Shown: positions 1-5,715, counted from the stretch's first letter. The stretch is DNA of 5,715 bases from Chitinophagales bacterium (GCA_014380545.1 JACMJP010000199.1:1-5715), one strand, 5' to 3'. Numbers and translations are program-made. The notes: generated by a model not told the origin, from the letters alone.

Positions 1-228
1 AAATACCTTATAGTTATGGAAGACATTTATGAGAATAGTTTTCAAAAATATCTTACATTCATTCTGGATAAACTTGCAAATCTTTTTTATTCGCCCTGCC
101 CGCATACAAATAAAACTGATGAAGGATGGAAAAAAACTTTTCGGGAAATGAATATGGAATTAACTGCTACACACTACAGGCATGTGATCTTTGTAGTAAA
201 GCAGGCAATTTATGTTTTGAAATGCTGA
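1..228 (+). CDS. Unrecognised reading frame open to the left edge, doubtful
   Basis: A plus-strand frame runs without a stop from base 1 to TGA at 226-228 (75 codons), with a first internal ATG at 16-18. It could therefore be the 3' end of a gene entering from the left, convergent with btuD and 37 bases from its stop, or simply a chance frame. The encoded peptide (with YSPCPHTNKTDEGWKKTF in the middle and a C-terminal YVLKC) matches no family I recognise. Codon use is not obviously abnormal, but the last third overlaps an imperfect inverted repeat (158-210). No Shine-Dalgarno or TAnnTTTG promoter precedes the ATG in the 15 visible bases. Confidence 0.25.
   Translation, partial: KYLIVMEDIYENSFQKYLTFILDKLANLFYSPCPHTNKTDEGWKKTFREMNMELTATHYRHVIFVVKQAIYVLKC
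158..210. repeat. Imperfect inverted repeat (53 bases) downstream of btuD
   Basis: Three segments pair symmetrically: AATT (158-161) with AATT (207-210), CTGCT (164-168) with AGCAG (200-204), and CTACA (174-178) with TGTAG (192-196), around a 13-base centre. There is no adjoining T-run on either strand, so it is not a standard intrinsic terminator. It might be a folded 3' end for the btu transcript, a remnant of a small repeat element, or chance. The rest of the stretch from 1 to 265 shows no RNA gene or other structure I can support. Confidence 0.3.
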
Positions 229-265
229 TCAACAGCCACTATGCGTATTAATTGAATTGCCGCTG

Positions 266-1051
266 CTATAATTTGATATCAAATTTTTTTGATTCTTTAT
301 TGAACATATAATTTTCAGATGCAAAGAAGTTTTCAAATACACCTGAAGAAATAAGCTTTGAGGTAGTGTCAAAAACAAATTCACCCCCTTTACCCAGCAA
401 CAAACATTTATCAGCTATTTGTAAACTCAATTCCAATTCATGCGATGCAAATACAATTGTTTTATTTTTTTCTTTCGCCAATTGTTTAATGAGTTTAAAT
501 ATTTCTATTTTATTAATAATATCCAAATGAGAAGTAGGCTCATCCAAAAAAACAATTGGTGTTTGCTGCACAAGTGTTTTTGCAATGAAAACTTTTTGCG
601 CTTCTCCATCACTCAACTGATATATCTTTTTGTTTACAAATTCTTTTAACTGCAATTCTTCAATTGTTTGCTCTATTATTTCATTGTCTTCATTCTGCAG
701 CCTGTGCATAAAACCCGTGTAAGGCGACCGGGCAATCTGTAATATTTCCTGCACGGTTAATGCCTGCAGCACTTCTCCCCTTCCTGCAAGCACAACACTT
801 ATAATTTTTGATAATTCATCAGAATGATAGTCGTTAATATTTTTCTGTTTTATTAAAATTTCTCCTTCAATCCGTTTTTGCAATTTGCAAATTGTTCTTA
901 TCAGGGTAGATTTTCCTGACCCATTTAAACCAATAATGGCAACAATATCCTTTTCGCTTATATTAAAATTTAAGTTTGAAAATAAAACCCTGTTTCTATA
1001 TCCTATAGATAAATTATTTATTGATATAATATGTATATTTTCAGAATACAT
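266..1051 (-). CDS. btuD: Cobalamin ABC transporter ATPase (BtuD-like)
   Basis: The protein has 261 residues, normal for FecE/BtuD-type ATPases. It shows the Walker A motif GLNGSGKST (41-49), the signature LSDGEAQKV (146-154), Walker B PIVFLDE with catalytic Glu171 (165-171), the D-loop SHLD (174-177) and the H-loop His204 (FASHE). The signature is LSDGE rather than LSGGQ, as often seen in Bacteroidota members of this family. The Q-loop glutamine is not evident: the aligned stretch reads VVLAGRGEV (86-94). It should power import by the BtuC-type permease encoded immediately upstream, with no gap between the two genes (TGAATG), which suggests translational coupling. The gene ends in TAG at 266-268. 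I see no good terminator after it within the window, and no further minus-strand gene follows before the left edge. Confidence 0.93.
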   Translation of the reverse strand: MYSENIHIISINNLSIGYRNRVLFSNLNFNISEKDIVAIIGLNGSGKSTLIRTICKLQKRIEGEILIKQKNINDYHSDELSKIISVVLAGRGEVLQALTVQEILQIARSPYTGFMHRLQNEDNEIIEQTIEELQLKEFVNKKIYQLSDGEAQKVFIAKTLVQQTPIVFLDEPTSHLDIINKIEIFKLIKQLAKEKNKTIVFASHELELSLQIADKCLLLGKGGEFVFDTTSKLISSGVFENFFASENYMFNKESKKFDIKL

Positions 1052-2077
1052 TCAAAAATATCTATTCATCTTTTGGTTTTTCCACAATACATAAATAACA
1101 AATGGCGCCCCCATACATGCAGTAATGGAATTTAAGGGCAACACACCCCCATTTCCCGGAGTTTGCGAAATAATATCACACATTAATAAAATAGTTATGC
1201 CTGTCAAAATACATCCGGGAATTAAAATAAAATGATCATTTGATTTAAAAAGCATTCTTGCTATATGTGGCACAGCAATTCCTATAAAAGCAATAGGTCC
1301 GCAAAAAGCTGTTATACTTCCTGTTAATATTGCTGTAATAAAAATGATAAAATACCTGGAACGGGTAATATTTAACCCTAAACTCTGTGCGTATTTTTCG
1401 CCGAGCAATAACAGGTTGAGTTTTTTTGAATAGAAAATGATAATTAAAATAGTCATACAAATAACTGGTATTAAAATTATCAATTGCTGCCAGGTGACAC
1501 CACCCAGGCTTCCAAAGGTCCAGAGCATAAATAATTTGAGTGCGCCTTTCTCACTATAGTATTGCAAAATTCCGACAATCGCACTTATCGCCATACCGAA
1601 CATGATACCGAATATTAGTAGCGTAATAGTATCTTTTAATTTATGCGCAACAGATAATATAACAAATAAAATAAATGCTGAGCCAAGCACAGCTGAAATA
1701 ATAATAGAAGCAGTGTTGAAAATACTTATGCCTAAAATACTTCCTGTACTCAGCATTACAGCAGCAACAAATAAACTTGCTCCTGCTGAAACACCCAGAA
1801 TATCAGGGCCAGCAACTGGGTTTCTAAAAAATGTTTGCATCAGTAATCCTGCAACAGGTAATGATGCTCCAACTAAAATTGCAGTAATTGCTTTCGGCAA
1901 CCTTGATTGCAGAATAATAATAGATGCTGGTTCATCAGGATCTGTTCTTCCGGATAAAACAGATAAGATTTCGGAGAAGGGAATATTGACGGCGCCAATA
2001 AAAATATCAAGAAGAAAAAAAAACACCGCAACTATTGCAAGTAATAAAAAAATAATTATATGTTTTTTATTATTCAC
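1052..2077 (-). CDS. btuC: Cobalamin ABC transporter permease (BtuC-like, FecCD family)
   Basis: The protein has 341 residues, the usual length for the FecCD/BtuC family, and is very hydrophobic throughout, consistent with about ten membrane helices. Family motifs are visible in order: SRLPKAITAILVGASL (58-73), RNPVAGPDILGVSAGA (85-100), the GEKYAQSLGLNITRSR segment (226-241) that forms the cytoplasmic coupling region contacting the ATPase, CGPIAFIGIAVPHIARML (259-276), and LPLNSITACMGAPFVIYVLW (313-332). As a homodimer it forms the inner-membrane channel. The start is GTG at 2075-2077, overlapping the TGA of btuF (2074-2076) by 4 bases. No ATG lies in a sensible place until residue 80, so GTG is required to include helix 1. 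Its stop codon TGA (1052-1054) directly abuts the ATG of the ATPase gene. Substrate specificity is inferred from the riboswitch, since sequence alone would equally suggest a siderophore permease. Confidence 0.92.
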   Translation of the reverse strand: MNNKKHIIIFLLLAIVAVFFFLLDIFIGAVNIPFSEILSVLSGRTDPDEPASIIILQSRLPKAITAILVGASLPVAGLLMQTFFRNPVAGPDILGVSAGASLFVAAVMLSTGSILGISIFNTASIIISAVLGSAFILFVILSVAHKLKDTITLLIFGIMFGMAISAIVGILQYYSEKGALKLFMLWTFGSLGGVTWQQLIILIPVICMTILIIIFYSKKLNLLLLGEKYAQSLGLNITRSRYFIIFITAILTGSITAFCGPIAFIGIAVPHIARMLFKSNDHFILIPGCILTGITILLMCDIISQTPGNGGVLPLNSITACMGAPFVIYVLWKNQKMNRYF

Positions 2078-3213
2078 TGTAATTGTTTGTAATAAACAAA
2101 TTTATGCTCAGTCATTAAATCCGGGTGAAAAATTTTAACAAGGTCCTTCAAAACAAGTTGTGGCGAAATAACACCACTTTCCCAATAGTCATTACCGCCG
2201 TTTTCATTAATACGGTTATTATTATTAAATACACTCCCGGTTTTAAATGCATCAAAAACAGTATATCTTTCATCAGACATTTTTATATCAGATAAATTTT
2301 CCGCAGCTCCTGCATGTAACCATACATCAGCATCTTTTGCTTTGGCAATTACCTCTTCCAATGCTACAGGGTAATTTCCTGTTTTTGTATCATAATTCCA
2401 TAAATAATCTGCACCTGCATCATGTAAATAATTTGCCGCAAAACTTTTTCCGCCCGGTATGGTCCATTCTCCTTTAAATGCCATACCTGTAAATACAGTT
2501 GGTTTATTTGATATGCCTTTTACCTGCTCTTCTATGGTATTATATTCCTCCGCTATAGAATCAAATATTTTATTCGCATAATCAAGTTCATTAAAAAAAA
2601 CTGCAACATATTTTATCCATTCAGCCTGACCGAGCGGAGTTGTTTCTAAATATTCATTGTTTAAAACAGGCCTTAAATGTAATGCAGTTAATTTATCAAA
2701 TTGATCATAAGAAGGATCGCCCATGTTATACGCCATTATAACATCCGGTTTTAATGAAACAATCAATTCATTATTTAGTGCACCTTCATTCCCTATCTCC
2801 TTTATTGTTCCATCTAAAACCAATTTTTTAATTCCTGTATCATAAATATATTTGGTTCCGCTGCATGCAATAATTTTCTTTTCAAGCCCTAAGGCTTTTA
2901 AAAAACCAACATGTGTTGTTGAAATACATATAATATCCTGAACAGGTATTTTAATATTAACAATTTCAGAAGACACTTCAGGCATTAATAAAGAATCTCT
3001 GTACAGGTGATATTCCTGAATTATTTTTAATGTATCAAGCGGGTCACGAACAATAAGTTTTGTATAATTTTTATACTGAGTAATGGTAAACCCTTTTGCA
3101 TATTCAATTAAAACGGGTTTGCCAATATCTGAAATCTCTTCCTGTTTTTTTTGTTTGCCGCAGGCAAGCAATAAAAACAAATAACAAAAAATAAATACAA
3201 ATTTAATTCTCAT
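2074..3213 (-). CDS. btuF: ABC transporter corrinoid-binding lipoprotein (BtuF-like)
   Basis: The protein has 379 residues. A short signal peptide ends in the lipobox LLAC with Cys18 as the lipidated residue, so the mature protein should be membrane-anchored in the periplasm. Residues about 92-365 are a class III periplasmic-binding fold of the BtuF/FepB family: CISTTHVGFLKALGL (96-110) opens the first lobe, ELIVSLKPDVIMAY (149-162) is the typical 'sLkPDlV' strand, a long connecting helix runs about 196-234, and the second lobe contains GEWTIPGGKSFAANYL (248-263) with DAGADYLW (265-272). The N-terminal extra region (20-90) and total length agree with Bacteroidota members, which are longer than E. 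coli BtuF. It would bind the imported corrinoid and deliver it to the permease encoded next. The fold alone does not separate cobalamin from siderophore substrates; the riboswitch upstream decides in favour of corrinoids. The ATG at 3211-3213 is preceded by the U-tract of a terminator-like hairpin, and the gene overlaps btuC by 4 bases. Confidence 0.88.
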   Translation of the reverse strand: MRIKFVFIFCYLFLLLACGKQKKQEEISDIGKPVLIEYAKGFTITQYKNYTKLIVRDPLDTLKIIQEYHLYRDSLLMPEVSSEIVNIKIPVQDIICISTTHVGFLKALGLEKKIIACSGTKYIYDTGIKKLVLDGTIKEIGNEGALNNELIVSLKPDVIMAYNMGDPSYDQFDKLTALHLRPVLNNEYLETTPLGQAEWIKYVAVFFNELDYANKIFDSIAEEYNTIEEQVKGISNKPTVFTGMAFKGEWTIPGGKSFAANYLHDAGADYLWNYDTKTGNYPVALEEVIAKAKDADVWLHAGAAENLSDIKMSDERYTVFDAFKTGSVFNNNNRINENGGNDYWESGVISPQLVLKDLVKIFHPDLMTEHKFVYYKQLQ

Positions 3214-3223
3214 AAAAAAGTAC

Positions 3224-3256
3224 CCCGCAAAGGCTATAAAATTTAGCCTTTGCGGG
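3224..3256 (-). terminator. Strong intrinsic terminator or attenuator between the btuG-like gene and btuF
   Basis: CCCGCAAAGGCTA and TAGCCTTTGCGGG form a perfect 13-bp stem around a 7-base loop. It begins 7 bases after the TAA of the btuG-like gene. On the minus strand the stem is followed by GGTAC-type spacer bases and then TTTTTT (3214-3219), which directly touches the ATG of the btuF-like gene. This is a classic stem plus U-tract. The plus-strand side lacks a T-run, so it works in the minus direction only. Since no convincing separate promoter is visible for btuF, partial readthrough that lowers importer expression relative to the capture protein is the simplest reading. Protection of the upstream mRNA's 3' end is an alternative. 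Confidence 0.82.
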
Positions 3257-3263
3257 AAAAGTA

Positions 3264-4547
3264 TTACAATACTGAAATTAATTTAGTTGTAGCAGCATTT
3301 TCTGTAATTACAGAAACAAAATAATTACCTGCAACTAATCTTTCAGTTGAATAACTATAATTGAAGGAGTGAACGTCTTTTAATTCATCAATTACTTTCC
3401 CATTAATATCTGAAATTTTAATTATTGCAATATCCTCCCGTGCACTAAGTTGAATAAACTCAGAGGCAGGATTAGGGTAAATTTTTATTTCAGTAGTATT
3501 CACATCATTTACAGAACTAAGAGTTCTTACATCAAATGCAATATTTCCCGGAGAAATACTTGCATCAAATACTTTCAATTCCGTTCCGTTCAAACCATAA
3601 ATATGTATTTTACCATAGCTGAAGTAATCAGTTTCTGAAGTGTAGATAATATTGTTTAATTCATCAAAGGCAAGTCCGTAAAAACTCATTCCAAATTCCT
3701 TTTCACCTATAAATGATGTTGTAAGTGGCTCGTATTTACTAACAGAAGTGCCAAATAATTCCTGGTAATAAATATTTCCATCACTGTATACGGATGTTCC
3801 GCAACCGGCAGATATATTAATTAAATTCGTAGTAGTAATATCACCGGTAGATATTTTATATGCTGAAACAGAGCTTCCTGTGTAATCTTTATTATTTAAA
3901 GTAAAAATATTATCACCGTCAATCATAATATTATCCGGATTTTTTCCATCAGTACCCAGATCAATTATTTCAGTTAAATCCTGTGTAGTAAGATCAATTT
4001 TAGCGATCATTCCTACCTCGCTTCCAAAATTAAACCCGTTGTTTACGGCAACATAAGCAATTCCATCTTTTATCAGAACGCCTTCAGTGGTGTAATCCAG
4101 CTCGGTGTTTTCAATTTCAAAAATTAATTCAAATGTATTTTTATCATACACATGTATATAAGATTCAAATGGAACAAGATATTCTCCTCTTGTGGCTACA
4201 ATATAATTATCATCAACTGCAATTTTCCTTATACCGGGTATTTCAATTGAGTTAACAATTTCATTAGTGAGCAGGTTATACTGAATTAAATATTTATCTG
4301 CGGCAACATAATAATGATCATCATACACTTTAATGTCAGATGCAAATCTTGCATTCTCAATTTCATCTACTACAGTGTAAATTTCTGTTTCAGGATCATA
4401 AGCACCCAGCGATACAGGTGTTAGAATATCTCCTGAAAAATAATCATAATAACCTTCGTTTAAAATAAAAACTCTTTCAACATAGGTTTGTGCGAAAAGT
4501 GATGTTGCAAAAATTGTTGCAATAAATGTGTAAAGAAAATTCCTCAT
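3264..4547 (-). CDS. BtuG-like surface cobalamin-binding beta-propeller (YncE/DUF5074 type) with T9SS type A tail
   Basis: The protein has 427 residues. Residues 1-19 are a Sec signal peptide with hydrophobic core and a likely cut after LFA, leaving Gln20. There is no lipobox Cys. Residues about 25-340 form a seven-bladed-type propeller beginning with RVFILNEG, the N-terminal signature of DUF5074/YncE-like proteins, and containing GKNPDNI (201-207), a recurring motif of the family. Residues about 351-427 are a T9SS sorting domain (IYPNP at 356-360, ISDINGKVI at 378-386, LVAGNYFVSV at 404-413, ending TTKLISVL). In Bacteroides, BtuG is a surface lipoprotein that binds cobalamin very tightly and hands it to BtuB. 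The cobalamin riboswitch directly upstream and the btuFCD-like genes downstream support the same role here, with T9SS replacing lipidation. The ATG at 4545-4547 follows an A/T-rich leader without a Shine-Dalgarno sequence and fits the signal peptide. A generic YncE-like binding protein for another corrinoid is possible. The fold and sorting domain are clear, while the ligand is inferred from context. Confidence 0.88.
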   Translation of the reverse strand: MRNFLYTFIATIFATSLFAQTYVERVFILNEGYYDYFSGDILTPVSLGAYDPETEIYTVVDEIENARFASDIKVYDDHYYVAADKYLIQYNLLTNEIVNSIEIPGIRKIAVDDNYIVATRGEYLVPFESYIHVYDKNTFELIFEIENTELDYTTEGVLIKDGIAYVAVNNGFNFGSEVGMIAKIDLTTQDLTEIIDLGTDGKNPDNIMIDGDNIFTLNNKDYTGSSVSAYKISTGDITTTNLINISAGCGTSVYSDGNIYYQELFGTSVSKYEPLTTSFIGEKEFGMSFYGLAFDELNNIIYTSETDYFSYGKIHIYGLNGTELKVFDASISPGNIAFDVRTLSSVNDVNTTEIKIYPNPASEFIQLSAREDIAIIKISDINGKVIDELKDVHSFNYSYSTERLVAGNYFVSVITENAATTKLISVL

Positions 4548-4598
4548 AATTTTTTTGTTTTAAAAGTTAAAAAATGAGGGCTGAATAAATAAATGAGA

Positions 4599-4618
4599 AT
4601 AATACATGCAAGTATTAT
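4599..4618 (-). other. AT-rich 7-bp stem-loop in the riboswitch leader
   Basis: The bases ATAATAC and GTATTAT pair perfectly around the 6-base loop TTGCAT, between the P13 hairpin and the start of the btuG-like gene. It is followed by U-rich but interrupted sequence (TCTCATTTATTTATT). It could be part of the expression platform or a weak terminator, but an all-A/T stem of 7 bp with one G-C pair is thermodynamically poor. The base pairing is visible. Any function is a guess. Confidence 0.35.
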
Positions 4619-4627
4619 CCGCAGCAG

Positions 4628-4648
4628 AAACCTTTGCCCCAAAAGTTT
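4628..4648 (-). promoter_or_regulatory. Riboswitch P13-type hairpin with GGGG loop for the L5-L13 kissing contact
   Basis: On the minus strand AAACTTTTG and CAAAGGTTT form a stem of up to 9 bp (one G-U) around a G-rich loop. The run GGGG (4637-4640) is complementary to CCCC in the loop of aptamer stem P5 (4764-4767). This matches the known kissing interaction between L5 and a regulatory hairpin (L13) in cobalamin riboswitches, and it lies 12 bases past P1 as expected. The start codon of the downstream gene is about 80 bases away, so direct occlusion of the ribosome site is not obvious. The hairpin call is from the sequence. The mechanism is inferred. Confidence 0.75.
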
Positions 4649-4660
4649 TTGACTTATGCA

Positions 4661-4820
4661 AATATTGGCAGGTCTTCTGGCTCTCCTTTTTTGCAACGCC
4701 TTCCCGTCATCAATTTAAACAGTGGCTAAGAATGTTGCAAATATTTATAAGGATTACAGCAGTGGGGACTGCCCCGGATTTTCACCGGATTCCCTTTTAA
4801 GACCAGAACATTATAATATT
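4661..4820 (-). ncRNA. Cobalamin riboswitch aptamer (class I, adenosylcobalamin type)
   Basis: The minus strand carries the conserved landmarks in order: GGGAATCCGGTG then AAATCCGG (4773-4795), the P5 stem-loop GCAG-tcccca-CTGC followed by TGTAATCC (4752-4772), AGCCACTG (about 4721-4728), GGGAAGGC (about 4698-4705), and the B12 box AGCCAGAAGACCTGCC (about 4668-4683). Helices can be drawn: P1 AATATT/AATATT (4815-4820 with 4661-4666), P2 GGTCTT/AAGACC (4799-4804 with 4671-4676), and an 8-bp peripheral helix TTTGCAAC/GTTGCAAA (4734-4741 with 4690-4697). The AGCCACTG and GGGAAGGC elements within the peripheral extension are typical of class I, adenosylcobalamin-binding members. Such riboswitches usually repress uptake or synthesis genes when cobalamin is plentiful. 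It precedes the btuG-like gene and, subject to the hairpin at 3224-3256, the importer genes. Confidence 0.97.
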
Positions 4821-4842
4821 CTGATCAACCAATAATGCGCAG

Positions 4843-4850
4843 CAAATGTA
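4843..4850 (-). promoter_or_regulatory. Putative Bacteroidota -7 promoter box (TACATTTG) for the cobalamin locus
   Basis: Read on the minus strand, the bases are TACATTTG, an exact match to the Bacteroidota -7 consensus TAnnTTTG. The -33 region, about 19 bases upstream (near 4870-4873), is T-rich but lacks a clean TTTG, so the match is one-sided. Transcription would start near 4836, some 16 bases before helix P1 of the riboswitch, which is a sensible leader geometry. The assignment rests on the motif plus its position. Confidence 0.55.
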
Positions 4851-4880
4851 TAAAATAAAATATTGTGAAAAGGAGAAAAT

Positions 4881-5715
4881 TTATTCTATCAACACACGGC
4901 TCACATATAATTGTTTTTGTGTTCGCATTTTAACTGTGTAATATCCCGGTGCAGTTTCAATATGAACAGGAATAATATTTTCACCCCTATATACATGCGA
5001 TGCTGACGATTGAATTTGTTTCCCTGCAACATCATAAATCTCTATATCAGCTTCTTCAGCAGTATTGCTTTCGTAAATGATAGAAAAATACCCGTTTGAA
5101 GGATTGGGTGAAATAACCAAATCATTTATTATTTTAAATTCACTTATTGCCTCAGGAATAATAGTATCAATACATGTATCTGAATCCAGGTAATACCGCA
5201 AAACAAAAAAACCTTTTGAAGAACCTGATGAATATTCATATCCCTCAGCATCATCAAAACTAATTACCTCTCCCTCTGCAGCGCCTGAAATAATTAAATT
5301 TCCTTCATTATCAATTTCAGATGCATAACTTGTTCCCAGCCCTTCACCTTTAATTCCTTCCAGAACATTTCCGGCAGTATCAAATTTAACTGCAAAAACT
5401 CCTTCACCGTTTAAAGTAACAGTTCCATAATTTGAATTCACTAATTGCCAGCCAGTAACCCAGATATTTCCAACAGAATCAATATTTACGCTTGATGCTG
5501 CCTGACCCGTTATATTCCCGTTACCGAAGTTTTTTGCCCAGATCACATTACCATCACTATTTAATTTTAAGAGAAAAAAATTACCCGCATCATCTGATAA
5601 TATTGTTCCGTTAAATGAAATTGTGTCTTTAAAATTTCCACATGCATAAATATTATTTTCAGCGTCTGTTGTAATTCCATATACAGGACTAAACTCCTGT
5701 TCTTTATCACCCACT
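4881..5715 (-). CDS. Secreted SBBP-like beta-propeller protein with T9SS type A sorting domain, 3' part only
   Basis: This is the C-terminal end of a protein whose start lies beyond the right edge. The first complete codon (5712-5714) reads GTG and is almost certainly an internal Val, so residues are counted from there. Residues about 11-60, 71-118 and 127-175 are repeats of the form 'D-x-x-N-I-Y-x-x-G ... F-x-x-K-x-D/N-x-x-G-N-V', as in SBBP-type propeller proteins (for example NIYACGNF, NIWVTGWQ, NLIISGAA). From about residue 194 to the end is a T9SS type A C-terminal domain with the ISPNPSNGYF start, the IEIYDVAGKQI middle strand and a final APGYYTVKM...VSRVLIE strand. Such proteins cross the outer membrane by T9SS and are usually anchored on the surface or released. 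The function of the propeller is unknown. It ends in TAA at 4881-4883, only about 30 bases before the putative riboswitch promoter, and I see no terminator hairpin between them. Nothing ties it to cobalamin apart from position. Confidence 0.88.
   Translation of the reverse strand, partial: VGDKEQEFSPVYGITTDAENNIYACGNFKDTISFNGTILSDDAGNFFLLKLNSDGNVIWAKNFGNGNITGQAASSVNIDSVGNIWVTGWQLVNSNYGTVTLNGEGVFAVKFDTAGNVLEGIKGEGLGTSYASEIDNEGNLIISGAAEGEVISFDDAEGYEYSSGSSKGFFVLRYYLDSDTCIDTIIPEAISEFKIINDLVISPNPSNGYFSIIYESNTAEEADIEIYDVAGKQIQSSASHVYRGENIIPVHIETAPGYYTVKMRTQKQLYVSRVLIE

Noticed and set aside
270..285. Perfect 16-base palindrome AATTTGATATCAAATT followed by T-run on the plus strand, a possible terminator for a plus-strand transcript
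   Set aside because: It is made of the last codons of btuD, has no loop and is nearly all A/T, so a stable hairpin is unlikely.
1602..2138. Plus-strand frame of 178 codons
   Set aside because: It lies antisense to btuC and the end of btuF, whose protein motifs are clear; the peptide has no recognisable domain and is a shadow of the coding strand.
266..3213. Siderophore (ferric) ABC importer instead of cobalamin importer
   Set aside because: The protein families overlap, but the upstream class I cobalamin riboswitch and the BtuG-like gene favour corrinoid transport, and no iron-related element such as a Fur-like site was seen.
3270..3285. TACTTTTC near the end of the btuG-like gene as a -7 promoter box for btuF
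   Set aside because: It differs from TAnnTTTG at the final base, lacks a -33 box at the right distance, and would place the start before the terminator hairpin, so it would not bypass it.
4571..4641. Alternative pairing of the P13 GGGGC with GCCCT near 4576-4581, followed by a T-run, as a riboswitch terminator
   Set aside because: Only about five pairs including a G-U across a long interior. It would also free the terminator to form when cobalamin is absent, opposite to the usual logic for uptake genes.
4606..4800. Plus-strand frame of 64 codons across the intergenic leader
   Set aside because: It covers the cobalamin riboswitch on the opposite strand; the conserved bases are explained by the RNA and not by a protein.

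Overview
The window is AT-rich DNA that looks like a Bacteroidota chromosome. Two proteins end in type IX secretion (T9SS) type A sorting domains with a PNP motif. Start codons are preceded by A/T-rich leaders rather than Shine-Dalgarno sequences. The one credible promoter has a TAnnTTTG -7 box, and the ABC ATPase has the LSDGE signature common in this phylum. I cannot name the species. All confidently called genes are on the minus strand, so the window reads biologically from right to left.

Layout in transcription order. (1) 5715-4881: the 3' part of a large secreted beta-propeller (SBBP-like) protein with a T9SS tail, cut by the window edge. (2) 4880-4548: a 333-base leader with a putative promoter at 4843-4850, a class I (adenosylcobalamin-type) cobalamin riboswitch at 4661-4820, and a downstream hairpin at 4628-4648 whose GGGG loop complements the CCCC loop of aptamer helix P5. 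(3) 4547-3264: a secreted YncE/DUF5074-type beta-propeller resembling the Bacteroides surface cobalamin-binding protein BtuG, but carrying a T9SS tail instead of a lipoprotein signal. (4) 3224-3256: a 13-bp GC-rich hairpin followed by six U, ending exactly at the next start codon. (5) 3213-266: a tightly packed ABC importer set: lipoprotein binding protein (btuF-like), FecCD-type permease (btuC-like, GTG start, 4-base overlap) and ATPase (btuD-like, abutting). (6) 1-265: no confident gene, only an unrecognised plus-strand reading frame open to the left edge and an imperfect inverted repeat.

Taken together this is a riboswitch-controlled corrinoid uptake locus. The expected route is capture at the cell surface by the BtuG-like propeller, outer membrane passage through a BtuB-type TonB receptor that is not in this window, periplasmic or membrane-tethered binding by BtuF, and import through BtuC/BtuD. 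The most interesting points are the T9SS-exported BtuG-like protein under direct cobalamin riboswitch control, and the strong terminator-like hairpin between it and the importer genes, which would separate the expression level of the capture protein from that of the transporter.
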